DNA from: Aureococcus anophagefferens
Lineage: Eukaryota; Sar; Pelagophyceae; Pelagomonadales; Pelagomonadaceae
Assembly: GCF_000186865.1 (NCBI RefSeq)
Contig: NW_008705590.1
Span: 402,341-466,340, forward strand
Reading direction: 5' to 3'
Length of the DNA stretch: 64,000 nucleotides
The notes under the pieces were generated by a model. The model saw only the letters and a program-made list of their open reading frames with translations. It had not been told where the DNA came from and searched no databases. The position numbers and the translations under genes were made by a program. This document shows, one piece after another, positions 56,401-64,000 of the stretch (positions are counted from its first letter, which is position 1; every line of letters begins with the position of its first letter).

Positions 56401-57740
56401 GGCCGACGACGGCGGAGCGCGTCGTCGGGTCCGCGCTCGCCGCGGCCGCGCGCGCGGCGGGCTACGTCGACGTCGACTACGCGGGCCACGTCTACCGCAC
56501 CCTGGGCCCCCGCGGCGGGCCGGACTCGAAGGAGCACTCGCCCCTCGCCGGGCGCGTCGCCGACGCCTACGTGGCCGCCGTCCGCGGCCTGCCGCGGACG
56601 GTCGTCTACTGCCCCGAGCGGCACCGGTTCCAGTCCGCGGTCGAGTCGCGGACGCGCGAGCCCCTCTACGCGGAGACGCTGTTGAGCGCGCCGGAGCTCG
56701 ACGCGCTCTTCCGCGTGCTCGGCGCCGACGGCGCGCGGTGCCTCGACGGCGCGCTCGCGCGCGCGGCCGTCGACGAGATGGCGCGGTGCAAGAAGTGCGT
56801 CTGCGGCAAGCACGCGCTCAAGGCGCTCGAGGCCTGCCGCCGGGGCGCCCTCGGCGGCGACTGGGTGCCCCACGCGGCGGCGCTCCGCGAGGCGGGCTAC
56901 CTGGACCAGCTCGTCGACGCGGCCATCAAGTTAGGAAATCTGCTCGCGCTCCGGAATTTGGGCCGCGAGGCGCTCGCGCGGACGTCGCACGTCGCGGCGC
57001 CGCACCTGCTCAAGACGGCGCTGTTAGCGCTGGACACGCTCGACGCGGCGACGGCCTGCAAGGCCGCGCCGCCCTGGCTCCTGCCGCCGCCGCGGAAGGC
57101 CCACGACCCGACGTACCACCGGGACCTCGGCGACGAGGACTCGCCGCTCTACCGCGCGCTCGTCGCCGACTCGCCCTACGGCGCGGCGCCCTTCGAGCGC
57201 GACGGCAACCTCCACGCCGAGGCGGCGGGCCTCGTCGACTCCGTCGACGAGTGGGCGCTCCTGCCGACGGCGTTCGCGGTGGCCCTGTCCGCGGACGCGT
57301 GGAAGCCCGCGCGCTGGGTGCCGGCGCTCAACGCCTTCGACAACGGCCACCACGTGATGTCCCTCGCGATCCGCGCCCTGGCCCACGTGTCCTCCGGGCC
57401 GCCGGGCGACGCGCGCGCCGCGAAGCTCGCGACGACGCGCGTCGCCGACTTCGTCGCCGCGGGCGCGGCGGCCGTGACGTGGATGCGCCTCCACGAGAAG
57501 GAGCCCCACTTCTGCGAGCTCCCGCTCCGCGCCCAGTGCGCCTTCCTCGAGGCCGTGGCCCTCGGCGCGAACCTCCCGCGGTCCTTCCTCGAGGAGCACC
57601 TCCCCTACCCCGTCATCCACGCGTCCCTCATGGACATCGCCATGGACCGCCAGACGGCCCTCGACGAGAAGGCCCGCCCCTTCGACCCCTCGGCCTTCGA
57701 CGTCGTCGCGTCCGAGAAGCCCGCCGGCGGCGGCGAGTGA
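53480..57740 (+). CDS. NCKAP1: NCKAP1/HEM (Nap1) subunit of the SCAR/WAVE complex
   Basis: Exons 53480-53697, 53765-55226, 55427-55740 and 55952-57740, 1,260 residues (family ~1,130). The total is an exact codon multiple across all four exons. Recognisable family blocks: YAYELFLDLEAHVAVHAATL; HRERRAYLCGELDVMQGLL with LAAPKAPLAVAACALAHDEV and LWALRHSP; RSTLGTLVLDWRRVHFVL; FDNGHHVMSLAIRAL; and the end FLEEHLPYPVIHASLMDIAM. Nap1 pairs with CYFIP in the pentameric WAVE complex that activates Arp2/3 for actin branching. Intron 1 (53698-53764, ~67 bp) has an uncertain, probably GC, donor. Introns 2 and 3 are introners. An upstream exon is possible, since an acceptor-like CCGCAG precedes in-frame codons before the ATG. 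Confidence 0.9.
55235..55426 (+). mobile_element. Introner element, family A (copy A3)
   Basis: 192 bp, starting CAGGGCAGCAAAAGAG and ending CTTTTGCTGCCCAG, flanked by GTCGGGTC (55227-55234 and 55427-55434). The intron is 55227-55426 (200 bp, phase 0); splicing gives HFVL|VGSTHAAS. GT donor from the duplication, CAG acceptor from the element. Confidence 0.95.
55749..55951 (+). mobile_element. Introner element, family B (copy B2)
   Basis: 203 bp with termini CTGTGTGGAATTC and GAATTCCACGCAG (12 of 13) and duplication GTTCGGCG (55741-55748 and 55952-55959). The intron is 55741-55951 (211 bp, phase 2); splicing gives RDARA|FGERTLEL. It lies 314 coding bases downstream of copy A3. Confidence 0.95.
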
Positions 57741-57818
57741 CCGCCGCGCGCGTCCCCGCCCCCGACGCGTACGTAACGACGGCGGCCCTGCGGTGGCCTT
57801 CTGCTCGAGCCCGCGCTG

Positions 57819-57926
57819 GGACTCGGCAGGCGCCACCCGTGCGCACGCCTCGCCCGCGGAGCGGGCCGGGCTCACCCGCTCGGACTCGGCAGGCGCCACC
57901 CGTGCGCACGCCTCGCCCGCGGAGCG
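57819..57926 (+). repeat. Two identical 45-bp direct repeats (63-bp period)
   Basis: The 45-bp unit, starting GGACTCGGCAGGCGCC and ending CGCCCGCGGAGCG, occurs at 57819-57863 and again, identical, at 57882-57926, with an 18-bp spacer. It lies between the convergent genes ending at 57740 and 58031. Only two copies, no further structure. Confidence 0.9.
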
Positions 57927-58030
57927 CTCCATGCGCCGACGCGGGCGCCGCCGGTCTTCCGCACGCGGCGCGAACGGCGTTCCTTCCGCGAGCTTAGCGC
58001 GCGGTCGGCGACATTTTTCGGCGGGCGACC

Positions 58031-58600
58031 CTACAGCTTGAGCGAGGCGGCGTACTCGCCGGAGAGGACCTTCTTCTTGTTCATTTTTTTGCGGTCCTCC
58101 GCGGAGATGTACTCCTTGGTGCCGTCGACCTCGGCGCCGGCGATTTTCGGCGCGACGAGGGGGTCCTTCGTCAGCGCCTTGAGCGACTTCGTGTCGTCGG
58201 CGAGCGCGCGCTTGCCGTTGACCTCCTGGGCGACGATCGTCTTCTTGCGCGCGGCGGACGTGCCGAACTCCTGGTCGGCCGCCTTGGCGCCGAGCTTCTC
58301 CGCGGCGTCGAGGTCGATGGAGTTGACGTCGACGGTCTTCGAGCCGTACTCGAGGCGCGTCTTGTCCTTCTTCTTGTCCTTCTTCGCCTTCGCCGCGAGG
58401 TAGTCGTCGTAGCTGTCGGCCTCGGCGGGTTGCGCCATGAAGGTCGTCGCGCCGAAGACGGCGCCGACGCCCGTCGCGAGCTCGGTCATAAATCCCCGCC
58501 GGCTCGCGGACGCGTCCAGGCTTTGCCTCGGCGCCGAGGACGGCGCGAGCGCCACGGCCGTGGCGGCCATCGCGACGATCGACAACTTGCAGACGGCCAT
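58031..58600 (-). CDS. Predicted thylakoid-lumen protein (Tat-type signal)
   Basis: 189 residues from ATG 58600 (the upstream frame has only a TTG). The leader has two parts: MAVCKLSIVAMAATAVALAP (signal) and, after a short basic stretch, SRRGFMTELATGVGAVFGAT, a twin-arginine signal, ending AQPAEA for lumenal cleavage. The mature ~125 residues are Lys/Asp-rich and helical (DDYLAAKAKKDKKKDKTRLE, DAAEKLGAKAADQEF, EDRKKMNKKKVLSGEYAASL). The pattern fits small extrinsic lumenal proteins of photosystems, but I cannot assign one. Confidence 0.72.
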   Translation of the reverse strand: MAVCKLSIVAMAATAVALAPSSAPRQSLDASASRRGFMTELATGVGAVFGATTFMAQPAEADSYDDYLAAKAKKDKKKDKTRLEYGSKTVDVNSIDLDAAEKLGAKAADQEFGTSAARKKTIVAQEVNGKRALADDTKSLKALTKDPLVAPKIAGAEVDGTKEYISAEDRKKMNKKKVLSGEYAASLKL

Positions 58601-58799
58601 CTCGACGATCGACGATCGACGGCAAGGTGACAGGATCGGCAAGGTGCTAGCCTAAGATCCCCTAGTCCAGCGAGCCGATCGAGCCGCTGCCCGCACCTTC
58701 TCGCATCGATCCTCGGGCTGCCCGAATGGTGAGTATGGTCATTCCGAACCACAGTCCCGCAGCGCCACACAGAAGAACAACAGCAACGCACCCATCGTC

Positions 58800-60324
58800 A
58801 TGGGCATCGACTTTCGCGATTCGTCCTACTACCGCCGCACCTGGTGGAGCAAGCGCACGGTCAAGGACGGCGAGGCCGCCGTCAAGTGGAGCCTCGGCGG
58901 GAAAGCGCGCGAGATCGTCGGCCCCTGCCGCATTCGCACCTTCTTTGCGACGATCCGCTTCTTGGACCGCGCGAAGGCCGGGCCTTTTGAGTACCTCCGC
59001 GTCGAGCACCGCTCGGGCAACGTCGAGCACCTCCGCGGGCCGCGCGCTTTGTGGGTGAACCCCGTGCTCCACGAGCGCGTGACCGTCGAGAAGGCGCTCC
59101 ACCTCACGTCGCCCGCCGAGGCCATCGTCGTCTACCGCGCGTCCATCGGCGAGGCCGCCGCGCCCGCCGCCGCCGACGGCAAAGCCGCCCGCGACGGCGA
59201 GGCCTCGCCGCAGCTCCGCGGCTTCGAGACGGAGCCTCGCCAAGGGCGAACCGGTCGAGCGGCTCCGGCGCGTCGTCGCGGGCCCCACGGTCTTCGCCCC
59301 CGCCTTCGGGGAGCGCGTCCACGAGTTCCGCTGGGCGTCGGGCTCCTTCCGCACGCTGCAGCTGTCGCCGTCGACGCTGCCCCTCGCGGCGCCGCTGACG
59401 ACGCGCGACGGCGCGACGGCGACGGTGGCCCTCCGCGCGGGCTACGAGATCGAGGACGTCGAGAAGCTCCTCGACGGCGGCGGCGACCTGCCCGCGGAGC
59501 TCGCGAGCTCGCTCCGCTCGGATCTGATCGCGCTCGGGTGGAACCGCGGCGTCCGCGCGTTTCGTACGTCGCGCACCCCCCTCGCACGGTAGGCGCGACG
59601 TCGACGCGGACGACCTGCGCAACGTCGGCGCGCTCCAGGACGCGCTCCGCCCCCGCGACGGCGAGACCAAGGAGACGAGCGCGGCGCGCGCGCTGCCCCA
59701 CGTCGCGCGGCGCGCGGCCGAGCTCGGCGCGCGGCTCCGCGGCGTCGAGATCCGCGGCTGCGAGCCCACGACGCGTTGCAGCGGCGCTGGCGCCGCGCCG
59801 ACGACGCCGCGGCGGCCGCGGCCAAGGACAGGGACGTCGCCGCCGCCGAGGCGCGCGCGACGCGCGCGGGCGACCTCGAGCACGCGGCGCTCGTCGCCGC
59901 CGCGGCGCGAAAGTGCGAGCTCGCGCGCGTCGAGGCCCAGGCCGCGGGCGACCGCGCGGCCGCGGACCACGGCCGCGCCGTCGAGGCGCGCCGCCGCGCC
60001 GCGGAGCTCGAGGCGCTCGACGCGGCCCTGAAGCGCGAGGCCGCGGAGCGCGGCCACGCGGACGTCGTCGCCGCGGCGTCGCGGGACCTCGAGCTCGCGG
60101 ACCTCGACGCCGCGAAGCTCGAGAGGGACCTCGCGGGCGACGCGCGCCGGGCGACGCGCGGCGCCGCGGCCCACGACGAGACCGTGCGCTTCCTCGCGGA
60201 CCTGAGGGACAAGGCCGGCGTCGACACGGGCGACGTCCTCAAGGCGCCGGCGAAGGAGGAGCCGCCCCTCGAGTCGCGCGTCGAGGCCCTCCTCGCCACG
60301 GCCCTCCTCAAGGCCCGCGCCTAG
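58800..60324 (+). CDS. Band-7/SPFH-like protein with coiled-coil tail (frame changes)
   Basis: Start ATG 58800 (MGIDFRDSSYYRRTWWSKRT). Three frame changes. The first is explained by a 94-bp GT-AG intron (59141-59234), giving VVYR|ALAKGEPVERLRRV. The second, near 59568-59592, could be a 25-nt tiny intron (GTCGCG...GGTAG) or an indel. The third, near 59775, looks like a 1-2 nt indel. The pieces together read as an SPFH pattern: LTTRDGATATVALRAGYEIE, then DLPAELASSLRSDLIALGW, then LRGVEIRGCEP. A long Ala/Glu/Arg coiled coil of ~170 residues follows, as in band-7/prohibitin proteins. Likely a membrane-domain scaffold. The stop is 4 bp from that of the convergent gene. Confidence 0.6.
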
Positions 60325-60328
60325 GTTT

Positions 60329-61564
60329 TTAAAGGCGACAGCTCGGGTCCCTCGACCGCATGTGGATGGCGTCGATGGCGGCGAGGACCTCGTCGTTGAG
60401 GCGCGCCGGTTCGCCGAAGGGCGCGAGGTTCGCCTCGAGCTGGTCCAGGTCCGTGGCGCCGACGATGACGGAGCCCGCGTCGAGGAAGCGGCGCGTGCGG
60501 ACGAAGGCGATCGCCAGGTCCGCCGGCGTCGTCCCGACCTCCTCGGCGAGCCTGCAGTAGTCCTCGGACGCGGCGAGCGTCTCCGCGCTCGCCGTGTCCG
60601 GGCACCAGCGCGCCATGTACTTTGGGTATTTGATGAAGCGCGAAGTCGCCGACGCGCCGCCGCCGTCGCGGTACTTGCCGCTGAGCAGGCCGCCGCCGAG
60701 CACGCTCCAGGGCAGCAACCCGATGCCGCCGCAGCGGTCGCAGGCCTCCGCGAGGTCCGCGTCGAAGCGACGGTCGACGAGCGAGTAGGAGTTCTGGATG
60801 CTCGCGAGCCCGTCCGACGTGCCCAGCGCCTCGCAGGCCTGGTGCCAGCGCGCGACCCCGAAGGGCGTCTCGTTGCTGAGCCCGAACGCTCGGATCTTGC
60901 CCGCGTCCACCAAATCGCGCAGCGCTTCGGCGGTCTCCTCGATGGGCACCTCGTCGTCGCGTTTCTTGTGCTGGTAGACCGTGTCGCCGAAGAGCGGCAC
61001 GTAGCGGTCCGGCCAGTGGAGCTGGAGCAGGTCGACGCGGTCCGTCTTGAGCCGCCGCAGCGACGCGTCGCACGCGGCTTTGACCGACGCGGCGTCGAGG
61101 CGGCAGTCGGGCGCCGGCGACGTCGGCGGCGTCGTCCGCGCGGCGGCGACGGCGCTCCGCGGCATGTAGCCCGTGACCTTCGTCGCAATCACGAGCTCGT
61201 CCCGCGCCGCCTTGTGCCGGTCGAGGTAGTCGCCTAGAATCTCCTCCGTCGCGCCGGCGCGCCACTCGTCCGCGAACGTCGGCACGGGGTACATCTCCGC
61301 CGTGTCGATGAAGTTGACGCCGTGCTCGCGCGCGAGGTCGATCTGCGCGTCGGCGTCGCGCTGGTCGTTCTGGACACCCCAGGTCATCGTGCCGAGGCAG
61401 GCCTCGCTGACGCGCAGCGACGACTGGCCGAGGTTGCGCATGTGCATGGCGCGCGCCGTCGCGAGCGACGCGGCCATCACATGATGCATCGTGTGAGCAT
61501 GCGAACACGCTGAGAGCAGCGATGCCAGCAGCGCGAAGCGCTGCACGCAAGCGCGACCGGCCAT
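60329..61564 (-). CDS. Aldo-keto reductase (Tas-like)
   Basis: 411 residues from ATG 61564 (preceding GTG ignored). N-terminal leader QRFALLASLLSACSHA suggests targeting. TIM-barrel AKR motifs: SEACLGTMTWGVQNDQRDAD, NFIDTAEMYPVP with the catalytic D and Y, the Lys in ELVIATKVTGYM, LLQLHWPDRYVPLF with the catalytic His, GLSNETPFGV and IQNSYSLVDRR. Near the C-terminus SVIVGATDLDQLEANL binds NADPH. It closely follows bacterial Tas / plant KAB-like AKRs that reduce aldehydes with NADPH. Active-site tetrad D-Y-K-H is intact by inspection. Confidence 0.9.
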   Translation of the reverse strand: MAGRACVQRFALLASLLSACSHAHTMHHVMAASLATARAMHMRNLGQSSLRVSEACLGTMTWGVQNDQRDADAQIDLAREHGVNFIDTAEMYPVPTFADEWRAGATEEILGDYLDRHKAARDELVIATKVTGYMPRSAVAAARTTPPTSPAPDCRLDAASVKAACDASLRRLKTDRVDLLQLHWPDRYVPLFGDTVYQHKKRDDEVPIEETAEALRDLVDAGKIRAFGLSNETPFGVARWHQACEALGTSDGLASIQNSYSLVDRRFDADLAEACDRCGGIGLLPWSVLGGGLLSGKYRDGGGASATSRFIKYPKYMARWCPDTASAETLAASEDYCRLAEEVGTTPADLAIAFVRTRRFLDAGSVIVGATDLDQLEANLAPFGEPARLNDEVLAAIDAIHMRSRDPSCRL

Positions 61565-61869
61565 CGTCAGCGTCTCGAGCCTCACCACTTACTCAATGTC
61601 GACTTCAAGATCGCTGAGCAGTCGACGCCATGCCACGTTGACCAAGTTATTGAAGGGGGAGCACACCCGAAGATCCCGCCGGGGAAGGCGCGGGCGGAGG
61701 CCTAGCCGGGGATCTGGCGAACCACACCGGCCCCCTCCTCCACCCTGAAGATCGTGCGCGCACTCGTTAGCGCCAGGCGGCGCATCATCGCCAGCTCAGT
61801 GAGTGATGCACGGCCTCGTCAACATCGACGTCAATCACAGCAGGCGACGTCATATGCATGCCACCCTTA
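61565..61869. other. Intergenic region between minus-strand genes
   Basis: 305 bp, no supported gene. It contains AGATCCC (~61672) and GGGATCT (~61708), an inverted pair around a G-rich centre, and AT-richer flanks. No homology to the introners beyond a few bases. Confidence 0.35.
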
Positions 61870-62577
61870 CTACAAGCGCGCGGCGGCGGTCGCGGCGGCG
61901 GTCGCCGCCTTGTCCTCGACGCCGACGATGAAGAGGACGGCGTAGTCCTGCTTCGCGCAGCCCGCGACGCCGGGCATCGCCGCGCCCGGCGTGACCGGGA
62001 AGTCCTTCGGCGCGGCGCTCGCGGGCGAGCAGGCGCCGCCCGGCGGCGGCGTGTAGCGCGCCGAGCGGCAGGGCAGGTGCGTCACGTCGTAGAGCGACCC
62101 GTCCCGCAGCGTCCAGCCGCCGTCTTTGGCGACGTCCAACACCGTCGTGACCTCGCGCGCGCCCGTCACGACGTACTTCCCCGCGGGCAGCGGGTCCGGC
62201 TGCTCCATGATCAGGCCGTGCTCCTCGAGCCACCAGTCGTCGCCGTCGAAGGCCCAGCCCGCCGTGGCCTTGCCCTTCTTCGAGAGCTGCTCGAAGCCCT
62301 GGAGTCGCACGCCTCGCGGGCCCGGGTCCGCGCGCCAGATGCCCCAGTCCTGCGCGCCGGTGCCCGCTTTCGCGGTCGGATCGCCGAGCGCGGCGACGAA
62401 CTGGATCGGGTTGATCTTCTTGTAGGTGACGCCGTCCTTGACGTTCGTGTTCTCCTTGGCCAGAGCGAGGTTGGGCGCGATAGCGAGAACCGCGGCGCTC
62501 GTCGCCGGCGCGAAGCCGCGGCGCGTGAGTTTTAGAGCGTTCGTAACGGAAGCCACAAGGAGCACGGCGCGCATCAT
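61870..62577 (-). CDS. Predicted thylakoid-lumen protein
   Basis: 235 residues from ATG 62577 (MM start; the longer frame has no ATG). The leader MMRAVLLVASVTNALKLTRR ends in a twin-arginine RRGFAPATSAAVLAIAPNLA stretch with ALAKE cleavage, i.e. bipartite plastid plus lumen transfer. The mature part has INPIQFVAALGDPTAKAGTG, WAFDGDDWWLEEHGLIMEQP and VTTVLDVAKDGGWTLRDGSL, and ends in a Cys-containing tail. Not identified; abundant in algae by pattern. A second lumenal gene lies ~3.3 kb away at 58031. Confidence 0.7.
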   Translation of the reverse strand: MMRAVLLVASVTNALKLTRRGFAPATSAAVLAIAPNLALAKENTNVKDGVTYKKINPIQFVAALGDPTAKAGTGAQDWGIWRADPGPRGVRLQGFEQLSKKGKATAGWAFDGDDWWLEEHGLIMEQPDPLPAGKYVVTGAREVTTVLDVAKDGGWTLRDGSLYDVTHLPCRSARYTPPPGGACSPASAAPKDFPVTPGAAMPGVAGCAKQDYAVLFIVGVEDKAATAAATAAARL

Positions 62578-62752
62578 CGTGCTTGCGTGCGACAGCGCGT
62601 GCGCCGCGGCCGAGCTCTTCTCGATCGAGGTCAACTTGGCAACGCGGTGCGTCGACGCTCTCCGGTTCACGGCAACGATGAACTAACGATGCCGTCTGTG
62701 AAGCGATGGTGTGCAAAGCCGGGCTGCCGCAGCCTGCGACCTAAAACACGGC

Positions 62753-63982
62753 ATGCAGGCGGCGATGGCAACCAGAGGCCTCGTCGTCCTCGTCGTCGCT
62801 GCGCGCACCGGTGCCTCCTGGCCGCGCTTCCGCGCGACGGAGCTGAGCCAATTGAACGTGCACGCGATCCACATTCCCAAGGCCGGCGGCACGACGGCCG
62901 ACGCGGCGGCGAATATGATACGCTGCGAGGCGATGGCGTACGCGAAGCCGTACGCGTCGCCCGAGTGCGTCGCCATCTGCGACGCGTTTCGCCGGACCGG
63001 CGCGATCCCGTCGAAGGACGAGGTGCCCGGCGTCGGCGACCGCGAGCTGCGCCGCGCGTGCAACCCCATGCCGTCGCACGACGCGGCCCTCGAGCTCTGC
63101 CACGCGGCGCACGGCCTCGACCAGGCCTACGGCGCGCCGCTCGAGTCGCACGCGCGCAACCACCCCTGCGAGGTGCGCGCGCCGCCGCGGCGCTGGCCCG
63201 ACGCGCTCGGGCGCGACTTCCTCGCGCGCTACCCGCGGCGCCGCGACCGGCCCTGGTTCGGCTGCGCGCTCTGCTTCACGTTCCTGCGCGATCCCTGGCG
63301 CCGCGCGGTCAGCGGGTGGTTCTACCGCGGCCACCACCCCGGCAGCGACGAGTTCGGCGTCGGCTGGCCGCCCGTCGGCGGCTTCCTCGCGCGGCGGCGT
63401 CTCCGCGGGGAGGCCCGCGTCCGGCGGAACGCGTCGGCGACGTCCCCGGACTACGCGTCGGCGACGTTCCTGGACTACGCGCGCGCGTCGGCCTACGCGA
63501 ACGTCGCCACGCGCATGCTCGGCATGAACGAGCACGCGTACGCGGGCGCGGCGACGCCCGACGACGCGGCGCTGGCCCGCGGCGTCGGCGTCCTCCGACG
63601 CGTCCCCTTCGGGCTGCTCGAGGCGCCCCGCGAGTCCTACGCGCTGCTCGCGCGCGCGTTCTCCGTGAACGCGAGCACGTGCCACAAGCTCCGCGACGAC
63701 TTCCGGACGCTCGCGGACGTCGGCGCGCGCCGCTCGGACGCGGCGTCGCTGCGGCGCGCCGCGGCCGTCGCCTCGAACGCGACGCTGCGGCGGGCCTTCG
63801 AGCGCCACAACGGCCTCGACCGCGCGCTCTACGGAGCCGCGCGCGGCATCTTCTGCGACGAGTGGCGCGCCGCGCTCGCCGACCCGGCGTCCTGCATCCC
63901 GGCCCTCGCGCGGTCCGGCGACGTCGACGCCGCGCCGGGCATCTGCGCCGCGACCGGGTCCAAGGGCGCACGACATTACTAG
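62753..63982 (+). CDS. Carbohydrate sulfotransferase-like type II membrane/secreted protein
   Basis: 409 residues from ATG 62753 (second ATG 62765). Leader MATRGLVVLVVAARTGASWP. HAIHIPKAGGTTADAAANMI is the 5'-phosphosulfate-binding loop (HxPKxGGTT) of Golgi carbohydrate sulfotransferases. CFTFLRDPWRRAVSGWFYRG is the 3'-phosphate motif (RDPxxRxxSxWF). LLEAPRESYALLARAF lies in the usual C-terminal region. Many Cys and NAS/NAT sequons fit a lumenal enzyme. PAPS-dependent sulfation of glycan is the expected role. Acceptor unknown. It lies ~9.4 kb from the other sulfotransferase-like gene, without sequence similarity beyond motifs. Confidence 0.85.
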   Translation: MQAAMATRGLVVLVVAARTGASWPRFRATELSQLNVHAIHIPKAGGTTADAAANMIRCEAMAYAKPYASPECVAICDAFRRTGAIPSKDEVPGVGDRELRRACNPMPSHDAALELCHAAHGLDQAYGAPLESHARNHPCEVRAPPRRWPDALGRDFLARYPRRRDRPWFGCALCFTFLRDPWRRAVSGWFYRGHHPGSDEFGVGWPPVGGFLARRRLRGEARVRRNASATSPDYASATFLDYARASAYANVATRMLGMNEHAYAGAATPDDAALARGVGVLRRVPFGLLEAPRESYALLARAFSVNASTCHKLRDDFRTLADVGARRSDAASLRRAAAVASNATLRRAFERHNGLDRALYGAARGIFCDEWRAALADPASCIPALARSGDVDAAPGICAATGSKGARHY

Positions 63983-64000
63983 CGGGAGAGCGGAAGGGAT

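Noticed and set aside
57819..57926. CRISPR-like array
   Set aside because: Only two 45-bp copies, one spacer of 18 bp, in a eukaryotic gene-dense context.
1..64000. tRNA, rRNA, riboswitch or operon structures
   Set aside because: None could be supported by eye. No conserved rRNA segments and no convincing cloverleaf were seen; bacterial-type operon logic does not apply here.

Overview
The window is nuclear DNA of a GC-rich, intron-poor, very compact photosynthetic eukaryote. Several predicted proteins carry a heterokont-type bipartite plastid leader (hydrophobic signal followed by an ASA-F-like motif, e.g. VASAF at ~12280, ASALVAP at ~26225), and two look like thylakoid-lumen proteins with a twin-arginine signal. 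Together with two families of introner elements this points to a pelagophyte stramenopile close to Aureococcus anophagefferens. That taxonomic call is inference; no search was run. Two 50-N runs (5811-5860, 34217-34266) are assembly gaps, and several genes show single frameshifts, so some 'breaks' may be sequence errors.

Layout. 1-5.2 kb: 5'-partial EF-hand protein with two introners. 5.2-5.9 kb: a broken, compositionally different gene remnant beside a gap. 5.9-10.4 kb (-): glycosyltransferase/SGNH/CAS1 acyltransferase fusion. 10.7-12.3 kb (-): plastid membrane protein. 12.8-15.5 kb: CRAL-TRIO membrane protein. 15.8-18.6 kb: thioester-reductase-like SDR fused to an FAD oxidase. 18.7-20.6 kb (-): Cys-loop receptor with an EF-hand in its cytoplasmic loop. 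20.8-22.1 kb: ion-channel pore protein. 22.2-23.4 kb: LRR. 23.5-25.1 kb (-): ankyrin. 25.5-26.3 kb (-): plastid SnoaL-like. 26.4-28.1 kb: SH3-glycosyltransferase-like. 28.3-30.4 kb: PT-rich surface protein. 30.7-33.2 kb (-): fatty acyl-AMP ligase with ACP, split by an antisense introner. 33.7-34.9 kb: PhoD-like phosphatase across a gap. 35.5-36.2 kb: PEMT-like methyltransferase. 36.4-43.5 kb: a broken plastid gene, a TPR-like protein, an HMA-like/TPR membrane protein, a glycosyltransferase and a MORN protein. 43.7-45.4 kb: EGF plus glycosidase-like protein with an introner. 45.4-51.3 kb (-): U-box/ankyrin, sterol-desaturase-like, methyltransferase and zinc-knuckle genes. 51.3-53.3 kb: guanylate kinase and a sulfotransferase-like gene with an introner. 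53.5-57.7 kb: NCKAP1/HEM WAVE-complex subunit with two introners. 58-64 kb: two lumenal proteins, a band-7-like protein, an aldo-keto reductase and a second sulfotransferase.

The main discovery is a set of seven introner copies in two families (A ~192 bp, B ~203 bp). Each is flanked by a perfect 8-bp target duplication and each forms an intron. The donor dinucleotide (GT, or GC in two cases) is the first two bases of the upstream target copy. The acceptor CAG is the element terminus. Removing target copy plus element restores the ancestral frame exactly. Family B can supply an acceptor from either end, and one B copy does function antisense to its host gene.

Functional themes: extracellular glycan making and modification (three glycosyltransferase-like genes, a CAS1 acetyltransferase, two sulfotransferases, a glycosidase-like protein), membrane excitability and calcium (Cys-loop receptor, channel, EF-hands), plastid proteins, and acyl-lipid chemistry. 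These are ordinary scattered eukaryotic genes, not an operon. Convergent neighbours are sometimes only 1-17 bp apart.
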